Part shown: piece by piece, positions 26,399 to 33,994 of the stretch | Layout: each line of letters opens with the position of its first letter | Numbering within the stretch: the stretch's first letter is position 1 | Origin: Limosilactobacillus pulli | GTDB lineage: Bacteria; Bacillota; Bacilli; Lactobacillales; Lactobacillaceae | DNA: 64,000 nt | Assembly: GCF_947381555.1 (NCBI RefSeq) | Contig: NZ_CANCWQ010000005.1 | Coordinates: 1 to 64,000, forward strand | Direction of reading: 5' to 3' | The notes under the pieces: generated by a model | What the model saw: only the letters and a program-made list of their open reading frames with translations | Told to the model about the DNA's origin: nothing | Database searches by the model: none | Position numbers and translations under genes: made by a program

Positions 26399-27265
26399 TT
26401 AAAGCTCGTGATACTGTTTATAAAGATCCTGACGCTTGATCTGATTGCGTTTGGCAACCAGCTTAATGGCTGCATTGGTGGAAAGACCATGCTGAATCTC
26501 TTGATCGATCTGCTCTTTTAAGCTTAGCTCAGCTGATGCTTCAACTGGCTGATTAGGATTATCGTTGCCCGCCACCAACACAACGAATTCACCACGCATC
26601 TGATTTTCAGCAGCCCATTGACTGAGCTCTTTTAACGAACCACGACAAAATTCCTCGTAGCGCTTGGTCAGCTCACGAGCCAAAACTGCCTGTCGACTCT
26701 CGCCAAAGACCTCGACCATCGACGCCAGCGTCTTGGCCAAACGATGTGGTGCCTCATAAAAGATCATCGTTTCCTCATGTCGATTCAAAGGCGTCAATTC
26801 CGCGATCTGCTGTTGATGCTTACGGCTTAAGAAACCATAGAAATAAAACGGCTGTGGAGCAAGGCCAGAAGCAATCAGCGCCGTCAACCCAGCATTGGCT
26901 CCCGGCAGCGCTACAACTTGCAGGCCTTCTTTCACTGCGGCTGCCACTAACTCTTTGCCTGGGTCAGAAATCGATGGCATTCCGGCATCACTGCATTGGG
27001 CAATTGATTGACCCTGTTTTAAAAGCGCAATCAGCTGTGGAATTCGCTGCTCGGTATTATGCTCATGAAAGCTGATCTGTCTGGTATCGATCTGAAAATG
27101 ATTCAACAACATCTGCGTGTGCCGCGTATCCTCAGAAGCAATCAAGTCTACGTCTGCCAGCGTCTTGACCGCCCGAAACGTCATATCGTCAAGATTGCCG
27201 ATTGGCGTAGGTACTAAGTAGAGACGACCCGTTTCGTTTTCAGTAAAGCTTCGAATCTGTTGCAT
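26399..27265 (-). CDS. rsmI: 16S rRNA (cytidine-1402-2'-O)-methyltransferase
   Basis: SAM-dependent methylase of the decoding centre. Tetrapyrrole-methylase fold (288 aa): YLVPTPIGNLDDMTFRA, ASEDTRHT, SDAGMPSISDPG and ALPGANAGLTALIASG. The ATG at 27265 has AAGGGTG 6 nt upstream; the in-frame GTG at 27274 overlaps that site. It follows yabA, as in Bacillus. Confidence 0.96.
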   Translation of the reverse strand: MQQIRSFTENETGRLYLVPTPIGNLDDMTFRAVKTLADVDLIASEDTRHTQMLLNHFQIDTRQISFHEHNTEQRIPQLIALLKQGQSIAQCSDAGMPSISDPGKELVAAAVKEGLQVVALPGANAGLTALIASGLAPQPFYFYGFLSRKHQQQIAELTPLNRHEETMIFYEAPHRLAKTLASMVEVFGESRQAVLARELTKRYEEFCRGSLKELSQWAAENQMRGEFVVLVAGNDNPNQPVEASAELSLKEQIDQEIQHGLSTNAAIKLVAKRNQIKRQDLYKQYHEL

Positions 27266-27276
27266 AGATATCACCC

Positions 27277-27627
27277 TTATTTTTGCGGCTGATCATGACG
27301 TCCATAAATTGCATCCAGACAAAACGCACATGAGTCATCCTCATCCAGGCGTTTGCCATAGTACTCGTTGCAGACGTGGAATCCCTCTTGATACAGTTTC
27401 TGCAGATTGCGCCGTGAATCGGTCAAACCGTCCTTGGTTGCCTGCTGGTGCTTTTGCTTGAGCATTTGATGCAGATGCTCGTTTTCAATCGACAGTTCGG
27501 CATTTTCTTCCAAAACCGCCGTCATCATCGCCTGCAGTTCTTCCATACTGTCGACCAGATCCTTGGTCTGTTTGGTAACCCTGGTAAATCGTTCGTAAAT
27601 CTTGCTTTTGTCTACTCGCTCGCTCAT
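27277..27627 (-). CDS. yabA: replication initiation control protein YabA
   Basis: Negative regulator of replication initiation that bridges DnaA and DnaN. An N-terminal coiled-coil tetramerisation region (about 1-55) is followed by a C-terminal zinc region with HVCNEYYG and CAFCLDAIYG. 116 aa, normal. It lies 18 bp from holB; in Bacillus a ricT (yaaT) gene lies between these two and is absent here. Confidence 0.94.
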   Translation of the reverse strand: MSERVDKSKIYERFTRVTKQTKDLVDSMEELQAMMTAVLEENAELSIENEHLHQMLKQKHQQATKDGLTDSRRNLQKLYQEGFHVCNEYYGKRLDEDDSCAFCLDAIYGRHDQPQK

Positions 27628-27645
27628 TTGTGTCTTTCCCCATTT

Positions 27646-28662
27646 CTATCGCTGCAAGACATTAATAATGCGCAGTGAAAGCTGCTCGGCCGTATTCTGA
27701 AATGAAACGTTCTGATCCATTAGATGTCTGGTCTCAAGCGTCAGCTCACTGACTTGCAGCAGCTGATCCAATCGATAGCGTTGTGCAGTTTCTTGAATGA
27801 TTGCCAATTGATCGATAAAGTGCAGACTGTCGCTTTCGCTGATGCCACTAGCCACCATCAAAGTATCACGCCAGATCAAAGTCATCAGATCCAGGATCAC
27901 CATTTGTCTTTCCCGATCAGTAGCTGTTTTTAAGAGCGTGGTCTGAACCGTAACGAAAGCAATCAGATCCGTGCGGCTGCACTCCTTGTACCACTGGATG
28001 ACGGCTTGAACCGCTTGATTGAACCAGTCGTCTGCCATCCACTCTTCGATCTGCTCGGTTGAATCAGTCAGTCCCAATGCGATCGCCTGTAGACCGGTGG
28101 GAATTTTTATTTGATTCAGCTTCTCTTTTAGAATCTTTTTGGGCAATGGCTGCAGCTCGATAATCTGCGTTCGGGAACGAATCGTTGGCAAAACGGCACT
28201 CTTGTTGGTCGTCAGCAGCAGAATATAAATGCCGGGCAGCGGCTCTTCAATAAATTTTAACAGACTATTGGCAGCACTTGTCGTCATTTTTTCAGCATCT
28301 TCAATTATAAACAGCTTTTGACTGCCTTCCATAGCGCTTTTGCCAAACTCGGCCTTTAAGCGTCGAATCGTATCCACTTTAATCTGGCGGCCTTCTGGAG
28401 CGGCAACGACAACATCCGGGTGGTTGCCGGACAAGATACGCTGACATTCGCTGCAGGTTCCATCCGGCTCACCAGCCTCTGAATGCTCACAAAAAAGGCG
28501 CAGGGCCATCCACTGCGCCAAAGCTTTTTTCCCTGATCCAGACGGGCCAGCAAATAGATAGGCATGGGCCAGCTCGCTTTGCGCCATGGTTTTTTTGAGA
28601 CGCTGACTGATTGCCGGCTGCAGCTGCTCAGCTTGCCACTCTGATTGTGTGGCATGTTCCAT
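27646..28662 (-). CDS. holB: DNA polymerase III subunit delta'
   Basis: Clamp-loader subunit (338 aa) of the replicative polymerase. AAA+ fold with GPSGSGKKA, a four-Cys zinc module (CEHSEAGEPDGTCSEC) and SLLKFIEEP; there is no SRC arginine finger of the gamma type. It works with DnaX, encoded upstream in the same operon. Confidence 0.93.
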   Translation of the reverse strand: MEHATQSEWQAEQLQPAISQRLKKTMAQSELAHAYLFAGPSGSGKKALAQWMALRLFCEHSEAGEPDGTCSECQRILSGNHPDVVVAAPEGRQIKVDTIRRLKAEFGKSAMEGSQKLFIIEDAEKMTTSAANSLLKFIEEPLPGIYILLLTTNKSAVLPTIRSRTQIIELQPLPKKILKEKLNQIKIPTGLQAIALGLTDSTEQIEEWMADDWFNQAVQAVIQWYKECSRTDLIAFVTVQTTLLKTATDRERQMVILDLMTLIWRDTLMVASGISESDSLHFIDQLAIIQETAQRYRLDQLLQVSELTLETRHLMDQNVSFQNTAEQLSLRIINVLQR

Positions 28663-28698
28663 TTTGAATCACCTCGTCTTGATCGGCCTGCTGATTTG

Positions 28699-29019
28699 CT
28701 AAAACTGTAAAAACTTTTCGACTGGGAGAATAAAGACCGTAGCACCACCAATTTGAACATTAATTGGAATGGCCGATGAACCGTTGTCGATCTGAGCCGC
28801 TGGCGTCATGTACTGTTCACGCGACTTGGCATTATGCTTAATGATTTCCAATACCTCGTCAACTCGTTCGTCTTCTACAACCACCATAAAGGTCGTATTG
28901 CCTTCTCTTAAAAAGCCACCGGTTGATGATAGCTTGGTTGCTCCGATGTTGTTGTCGATAAATGCATCGCGCAGCTTACCGGCATCTTTTGGTTGAACGA
29001 TTGCCATAATCATTTTCAT
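28699..29019 (-). CDS. cyclic di-AMP receptor PstA/DarA
   Basis: PII-like signalling protein of about 106 aa that binds c-di-AMP (family names PstA, DarA, YaaQ). KMIMAIVQPKDAG opens the protein; STGGFLREGNTTFMV and ATVFILPVEKF are family hallmarks. ATG at 29019 follows AAAGGGGG; the longer frame includes this Shine-Dalgarno. Its place between tmk and holB is conserved in Firmicutes. Confidence 0.94.
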   Translation of the reverse strand: MKMIMAIVQPKDAGKLRDAFIDNNIGATKLSSTGGFLREGNTTFMVVVEDERVDEVLEIIKHNAKSREQYMTPAAQIDNGSSAIPINVQIGGATVFILPVEKFLQF

Positions 29020-29053
29020 AATGAATTCCCCCTTTAAGGTCACGCTAAGTCAT

Positions 29054-29695
29054 TTAAAACAATTGCGAAAATCGCTGATGAATTGCCTGTTGAACCTGCA
29101 AAATTACCTGGTCCAATGGCTGGCTGGCATCAATAGTAACGATTCGCTGCGGGTTTTCTTGAGCCAATTTCTGATAGGCACTTCTTACCTTGCGATGAAA
29201 GGATAGTTTTTCCTCATCCAAGCGATTGACCTCATCGGCTCGATTTTGTGCAATCCGCTGCAGGCCCAGTTCTGAATCAATATCCAGATAAATCGTCAGT
29301 TCCGGCATCAAGCCATCAATGGCAAACTGATTGATCTGCCAGATATTTTCTTCTCCAAGGCCGCGCCCAGCACCTTGATAGGCTATTGAGCTGTCAATGT
29401 AACGATCACAAAGAATCACCTTGCCGTTTTGGAGCGCTGGCAAAATATCAGCAACCAGATGCTGCCGCCGGGCCGCTGCAAATAACAAAGCCTCCGTTCG
29501 TGGATCCATGTCAGTATTATCGGCATCAAACAAGACATCGCGAATCTGTTCGGCAATATGGTTGCCACCCGGCTCTCTGGTGTATACAACGCCATCGCTT
29601 CCCAGCTGCTCTTTAAGATCGGCTGTAATCTGCCGCATCACGCTGGTCTTGCCTGCTCCATCCGGTCCTTCAAACGAAATAAATTTACCATCCAT
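29054..29695 (-). CDS. tmk: thymidylate kinase
   Basis: dTMP to dTDP kinase (213 aa): P-loop EGPDGAGKTS, TREPGG, and the DRYIDSSIAYQGAGRGLG substrate segment. Sits in the dnaX-holB operon, supplying dTTP precursors. Confidence 0.96.
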   Translation of the reverse strand: MDGKFISFEGPDGAGKTSVMRQITADLKEQLGSDGVVYTREPGGNHIAEQIRDVLFDADNTDMDPRTEALLFAAARRQHLVADILPALQNGKVILCDRYIDSSIAYQGAGRGLGEENIWQINQFAIDGLMPELTIYLDIDSELGLQRIAQNRADEVNRLDEEKLSFHRKVRSAYQKLAQENPQRIVTIDASQPLDQVILQVQQAIHQRFSQLF

Positions 29696-29708
29696 TGCTA
29701 TTCCTCGA

Positions 29709-29960
29709 TTACTGCTTGATCACGCTGTCGTTTAGATAGCCATGCAGATGACTGCGCCGCGCCTTGCCATAAAGATACAGATATTTTTGCTCCTGCAGCT
29801 TGGTACGACTGTAGAGCTCGTTGTCAACCTGGCCTTCATAGACGGCATGCTCAGTTTCTTTGGCATGATCCCAACTGTCTTTGACGTTATAGATCAATTC
29901 CAGCAGGTTCTGGTTGCCAAGCTCTTCAACTGCATGGGGATTACGATGCTTAAAAAACAT
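29709..29960 (-). CDS. yaaL: YaaL-like DUF2508 protein
   Basis: Small charged helical protein (83 aa) of unknown function, identified by DSWDHAKETEHAV and by its position between recR and tmk, as in Bacillus. ATG at 29960 lies 5 nt after AGGTGA; a GTG at 29969 directly abuts the recR stop. Confidence 0.85.
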   Translation of the reverse strand: MFFKHRNPHAVEELGNQNLLELIYNVKDSWDHAKETEHAVYEGQVDNELYSRTKLQEQKYLYLYGKARRSHLHGYLNDSVIKQ

Positions 29961-29969
29961 AATCTTCAC

Positions 29970-30575
29970 CTACATTTCCGTTCGACCCTGAACTGCTCTG
30001 AACAAGGTTACCTCATCGGTATAGTCGATATTGGCACCGGCTGATAGTCCATGGGCCAGCCGTGTAACTCTGATTCCGGCTGGCTTAATCAGTTTGGCCA
30101 AGTATTGGGCCGTTGTCTCACCATCCAATGAGGCATTGGTGGCCACAATGATCTCCTTGACCGTTGTATCTTGCTGCAGTCGTTTAAGCAAGGCCGGAAT
30201 ATTGATATCCATTGGTCCGGTTCCCTCACTTGGCGAAATTGAGCCATGTAAAACATGGTAGAGACCATGGTATTCATGCATACGCTCCATGGCCATAATA
30301 TCTTGAGAGTGCTCAACCACCAAAATCGTTGAGCGATCACGTGACTTATCTCTGCAAATTGGACATGGATCGTCTTCGGTAATAAAACCGCAGATGCTGC
30401 AATAGTGCAGATCCTTTTTTACGCTGAGCAGCGACTTGGCAAAATCCTCAACGTCGCTTTGATCCATCCCCAGCGTATAAAAGGCCAGGCGAGTCGCGGT
30501 CTTTTCACCAATTCCCGGCAGTTTCATGTAACTGTCGATTAGTTTGGCGATTGGCTCAGGATACTGCATCGCCAA
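29970..30575 (-). CDS. recR: recombination mediator RecR
   Basis: RecFOR pathway protein (201 aa) that helps load RecA at gaps. Helix-hairpin-helix KLPGIGEKTATRLAF, a four-Cys zinc finger (CSICGFITEDDPCPIC) and a Toprim domain (ILVVEHSQDIMAMER). It is preceded by ybaB, the usual pair. Confidence 0.96.
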   Translation of the reverse strand: MAMQYPEPIAKLIDSYMKLPGIGEKTATRLAFYTLGMDQSDVEDFAKSLLSVKKDLHYCSICGFITEDDPCPICRDKSRDRSTILVVEHSQDIMAMERMHEYHGLYHVLHGSISPSEGTGPMDINIPALLKRLQQDTTVKEIIVATNASLDGETTAQYLAKLIKPAGIRVTRLAHGLSAGANIDYTDEVTLFRAVQGRTEM

Positions 30576-30581
30576 GCCTCC

Positions 30582-30902
30582 TTAAATATTCAATCCCTTG
30601 GCATACTTGCCGAATTTCTGCTGCGTTGCGGCATCGACTTTTTCCAGTCCATCGTTGACGGCTGCCAAGACCAGGTCTGCCAGCATGTCAACGTCATCTG
30701 GGTCAACGGCTTGTGGGTCAATCTGCAGGTCAGTCAGTTTCTTGTCACCGGTAAAGGTTGCCTTGACCAGCTCATCAGGTGAAACGCCTACAAATTCTTC
30801 TTTGGCCAGATTTTGCTGTTCTTCCATCATCTTTTGCTGCATCTTCTTGGCTTGCTTCATCATCTGCTGCATGTTCATTCCGCGCATCATAGTATCATCC
30901 AT
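30582..30902 (-). CDS. YbaB/EbfC nucleoid-associated protein
   Basis: DNA-binding dimer of 106 aa. The Met/Gln/Lys-rich N-terminal helix (MQQMMKQAKKMQQKMMEEQ) and the VDPDDVDMLADLVLAAVNDGL dimer segment are typical. ATG at 30902 has AAAGGA close by; a second ATG pair lies four codons in. Between dnaX and recR as usual. Confidence 0.93.
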   Translation of the reverse strand: MDDTMMRGMNMQQMMKQAKKMQQKMMEEQQNLAKEEFVGVSPDELVKATFTGDKKLTDLQIDPQAVDPDDVDMLADLVLAAVNDGLEKVDAATQQKFGKYAKGLNI

Positions 30903-30922
30903 CCTTTATCTATTATTATGGT

Positions 30923-32656
30923 TTAATTATCTTCTATTTTTACCAGATCGCCAAACATTTGCCTAGCTTTATCAACGATGGGATCTTTTTTCTCATTAGC
31001 TGTCGGCTGAACCGGAGCTGCTTTTTTATCGGTTCCGGTTGTTTTGCCCTTATTCAGGTAGCCATGCTCAACCAGATAGTTGTGTCGGATTTTTGGCCAT
31101 TGATCCATCGGTACGAAAGCCACGCGCATCTCATTGCCAGACAAACGCTGCAGGCCGGCTTCCATATCAGCCGCCAGACTGCCGCTATTGGCTCGCTGCA
31201 GTAAAAAGCTGCTGTCAAATGAGACGACGACGCCTTCTGGACTGGCGGCAACTGGTTGCGACGTATTGATTAAAGCTCTTTGCGGCGTATCCAGCATGTT
31301 GAGCAGATCGCCCCAGATTTCCTGGAGACTGCGCAGATTCTGCTTGGTAGCATGTTCCAGAATCGGGTAAACACGATCCAGCTTTAGAACTGTCTTAGGC
31401 TGCGATCTAACTCCAGCCGCACTGTTTTGACGCCGGGCCGCTCGTGGCTGAGTTGCGACGCCATTTTGTCTTAGGCTGGCAATCGTTGACTGCAGCTGTT
31501 GAATCTCTTGCTGGAGATGACCGATTGTCTGGCTGATCTGCGGATCTACTTCACCGGTTTGAGCGGTCTTAGGTCGAATCTGACTTAATTTAACGGTCAG
31601 AACCTCCAAATAGACGTCCGGATGCGTCGTAAAGCGCATCTCTTCTTGAATCTCGTTTAACTCGTCAATCATTTGGTAAAGCTCATCGGCACTGGCTGAC
31701 TGGCTTAATTGCTGAAAATCGGCTTCCTTGAGTCCAGAACCGGCGACATTGACCAGCTGCGGTGATTCTTGATACAGCAGCACATCGCGAATAAACGAGA
31801 TCAGATCTTCAATAAAGCGCTGACCATCTTTGCCCTGGTCCAAAATTTCTTTCATGGTGTGCAGAGCCGCTGCACTTTGATGCTCAGTAATCTCATCAAA
31901 ATATTTTTTCAACAGCTGCTTGGTGACGCTGCCGGTAACCAAAAGCGCGTCATCCAGTTTGACTTGATTATCGCTAAACGACAGAACCTGATCCAAAATA
32001 CTTAATGCATCACGCATCCCGCCCTCGGCCGCATTGGCAATCACCCAGAGTGCGTCTTCTTCATACTGGGCATGCTTTTGATCCAAAATGTACCGCATTC
32101 TTTCAAAGGCATCCTGCGCTGAGATGCGGCGAAAGTCAAACCGCTGCACTCGACTGATGATCGTCAACGGAATCTTATGCGGCTCAGTGGTGGCCAAAAT
32201 AAAGATTACATTCGCTGGCGGCTCTTCCAAAGTCTTTAACAGCGCGTTGAAGGCACCAGTTGAAAGCATATGCACCTCATCAATAATATAGACCTTATAG
32301 TCGGCTTGGGTCGGTGCATACTTGGCCTTATCGCGAATATCGCGAATTTCTTCAACCCCATTATTGGAAGCAGCATCGATTTCAATAACGTCTCCCAGCT
32401 GCCCGTTGGTGATTGCCCGACAGATCTCACATTCATTGCAAGGCTCACCGTCTTTTTGATGATGACAGTTGATGGCCTTGGCAAAGATCTTGGCAGCAGA
32501 GGTCTTACCAGTTCCTCGTGGCCCGGCAAACAGATAGGCATGACTGATCTGATTGGTTATAATTGCGTTTTTAAGCGTCTGGGTAACCACCTGCTGACCG
32601 ACAATCTCGTCAAATCGCTGTGGCCGCCAGACCCGATAAAGCGCCTGATAGCTCAT
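30923..32656 (-). CDS. dnaX: DNA polymerase III subunits gamma/tau
   Basis: Clamp-loader ATPase (577 aa): YRVWRPQRFDEIVGQ, Walker A GPRGTGKTS, four-Cys zinc module, DEVHMLS and TLEEPP, followed by a C-terminal tau extension. No slippery A6G-type frameshift site was examined in detail, so a short gamma form remains open. First gene of the replication/repair operon. Confidence 0.96.
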   Translation of the reverse strand: MSYQALYRVWRPQRFDEIVGQQVVTQTLKNAIITNQISHAYLFAGPRGTGKTSAAKIFAKAINCHHQKDGEPCNECEICRAITNGQLGDVIEIDAASNNGVEEIRDIRDKAKYAPTQADYKVYIIDEVHMLSTGAFNALLKTLEEPPANVIFILATTEPHKIPLTIISRVQRFDFRRISAQDAFERMRYILDQKHAQYEEDALWVIANAAEGGMRDALSILDQVLSFSDNQVKLDDALLVTGSVTKQLLKKYFDEITEHQSAAALHTMKEILDQGKDGQRFIEDLISFIRDVLLYQESPQLVNVAGSGLKEADFQQLSQSASADELYQMIDELNEIQEEMRFTTHPDVYLEVLTVKLSQIRPKTAQTGEVDPQISQTIGHLQQEIQQLQSTIASLRQNGVATQPRAARRQNSAAGVRSQPKTVLKLDRVYPILEHATKQNLRSLQEIWGDLLNMLDTPQRALINTSQPVAASPEGVVVSFDSSFLLQRANSGSLAADMEAGLQRLSGNEMRVAFVPMDQWPKIRHNYLVEHGYLNKGKTTGTDKKAAPVQPTANEKKDPIVDKARQMFGDLVKIEDN

Positions 32657-32753
32657 CTTAGCTGCTCCCTTTCTGATAAAAGTCCATATTGTTTTTATTA
32701 TACTAGCAAAAGCGTGCCAATTCGATTTAAAAAACGTTCAATGCATAAAAAAA

Positions 32754-32783
32754 GCTGTGCGAGACAAGCCACACAGCGGTTGA
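32754..32783 (-). terminator. terminator of the SRP RNA gene
   Basis: GCTGTGTG/CGCACAGC hairpin (32754-32761 with 32770-32777) followed on the minus strand by seven T, between the SRP RNA and dnaX. Confidence 0.85.
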
Positions 32784-32797
32784 TTTTTCAAAAAAAC

Positions 32798-32875
32798 ATG
32801 GGGCACAAGCTGTAGCGAACTTAGTGCTGCTTCCTTCCGGACCTGACACGATTCGTAGGCACAACTTTGCCCCAT
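32798..32875 (-). ncRNA. ffs: signal recognition particle RNA (small, 4.5S type)
   Basis: On the minus strand ATGGGGC pairs with GCCCCAT, and the apical part contains the universal GTCAGGTCCGGAAGG / AAGCAGC core bound by Ffh. The core is about 78 nt; the mature ends may extend a little. It lies between tadA and dnaX, the standard place in Firmicutes, and is followed by its own terminator. Confidence 0.96.
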
Positions 32876-32930
32876 GACCTTACGGCAAATAATATCTTAC
32901 ACTATTTTGAATTTAAATGCCAGTCTTCAA

Positions 32931-33419
32931 TTAATTCTTTTGCTGAGCAGCTTTTTTTGCAGCCTTGCGCTCTTTACGAACACGTTTAAAGAACCGCTTC
33001 AGCATCTGCTGGCATTCGGTTTCCTTGACGCCTGACACAATCTCGACTTGATGATTAAGCCTTGAATCACTCAGCAGATGATACAGACTGTCGACCGTTC
33101 CGGCTTTAGGGTTTTTGGCTCCATAATATAACGATCGGATTCTAGAGTTCATGATTGCGCCACTGCACATCATGCATGGCTCCAGCGTTACGTACAGATC
33201 ACATTCTTCCAGCCGCCAGCTCTTAAGATACTCACAAGCTTCCATGATTGCCAGCATCTCAGCATGATAGGCAGCGTTTTGAAATTTTTCCCGCATGTTG
33301 TGACCGGCCCCGATTACCTCACCATGGTAAACGACTACCGCTCCGATCGGTACCTCATTTAATAATTCAGCTTGGTGAGCCTCAGCCAGTGCCATTTCCA
33401 TATAATCTTCCGGTTGCAA
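32931..33419 (-). CDS. tadA: tRNA-specific adenosine deaminase
   Basis: Deaminates A34 of tRNA-Arg(ACG) to inosine. Zinc ligands His52, Cys82 and Cys85, with Glu54 as catalytic acid/base (HAE, PCMMCSGA). 162 aa with a Lys/Ala-rich basic tail. The start is TTG, with GGGAG 7 nt upstream. Confidence 0.95.
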   Translation of the reverse strand: MQPEDYMEMALAEAHQAELLNEVPIGAVVVYHGEVIGAGHNMREKFQNAAYHAEMLAIMEACEYLKSWRLEECDLYVTLEPCMMCSGAIMNSRIRSLYYGAKNPKAGTVDSLYHLLSDSRLNHQVEIVSGVKETECQQMLKRFFKRVRKERKAAKKAAQQKN

Positions 33420-33522
33420 AATTTTTCTCCCTTATCAATTGTTATTAATCAGTGTATAATGGTTTTTGTGATTTTGCTACTGCATGAGTTATGAAGCAAT
33501 CATCATTGAAAATAAAAATTTC

Positions 33523-33575
33523 CGCAGCATGTAGTAATGCCTCAATCCCTTATCAGCTAGCCACTACATGTTGTG
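33523..33575 (+). promoter_or_regulatory. paired NrdR-like boxes before nrdH
   Basis: CACTACATGTTGTG (33562-33575) is a near palindrome with the CACWAYATRTWGTG layout of NrdR boxes. A weaker partner, CGCAGCATGTAGTA, lies at 33523-33536. Centres are 39 bp apart. NrdR represses ribonucleotide reductase genes in most bacteria. Confidence 0.6.
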
Positions 33576-33615
33576 CTAACATTTTGTAAGCATACATCAT
33601 ATGGTGCGTCAATGC

Positions 33616-33643
33616 TTGTAATTTCTTTATAACCCGCTATACT
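33616..33643 (+). promoter_or_regulatory. nrdHEF promoter
   Basis: TTGTAA (33616-33621), 16-bp spacer, TATACT (33638-33643), about 43 bp upstream of the nrdH start and downstream of the NrdR-like boxes. Confidence 0.6.
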
Positions 33644-33685
33644 AGAAAACATTAAATCACGAAAAGCTAAAGGGGATTGAGATTC

Positions 33686-33907
33686 ATGATTACCGTTTTT
33701 TCTAAAAACAACTGCATTCAATGCAAGATGACCAAAATGTTTTTAACGCAGCACCACGTTGACTTTATTGAGCACAACATCGATGAGCATCCAGAATACG
33801 TTGATCAATTGAAAGCTGATGGTTTTAAGGCCACGCCTGTCATCAAGCTGCCAGATGGTCAATCCTTCACTGGTTTCCGTCCCGACATGCTCAAGCAATT
33901 GGCCTAA
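33686..33907 (+). CDS. nrdH: glutaredoxin-like protein NrdH
   Basis: Electron donor for class Ib ribonucleotide reductase. Thioredoxin fold, 73 aa, redox motif CIQC and the ATPVI cis-proline segment, ending GFRPDMLKQL. ATG at 33686 follows AAAGGGGA; a TTG at 33677 would lie too near that site. First gene of nrdHEF. Confidence 0.94.
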   Translation: MITVFSKNNCIQCKMTKMFLTQHHVDFIEHNIDEHPEYVDQLKADGFKATPVIKLPDGQSFTGFRPDMLKQLA

Positions 33908-33931
33908 CAGTCAATTATACTGCGTTATCTC

Positions 33932-33970
33932 CGGGGATCGTTCAATTATTTTGCGCGATGCCCGCTTTTT
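33932..33970 (+). terminator. intercistronic terminator/attenuator between nrdH and nrdE
   Basis: CGGG-G-ATCG (33932-33940) pairs with CGAT-G-CCCG (33956-33964) and is followed by CTTTTTATT. It looks like an intrinsic terminator inside the operon, perhaps setting NrdH in excess over NrdEF. Confidence 0.65.
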
Positions 33971-33994
33971 ATTGCACTGAAAAGGAGTTATTCA

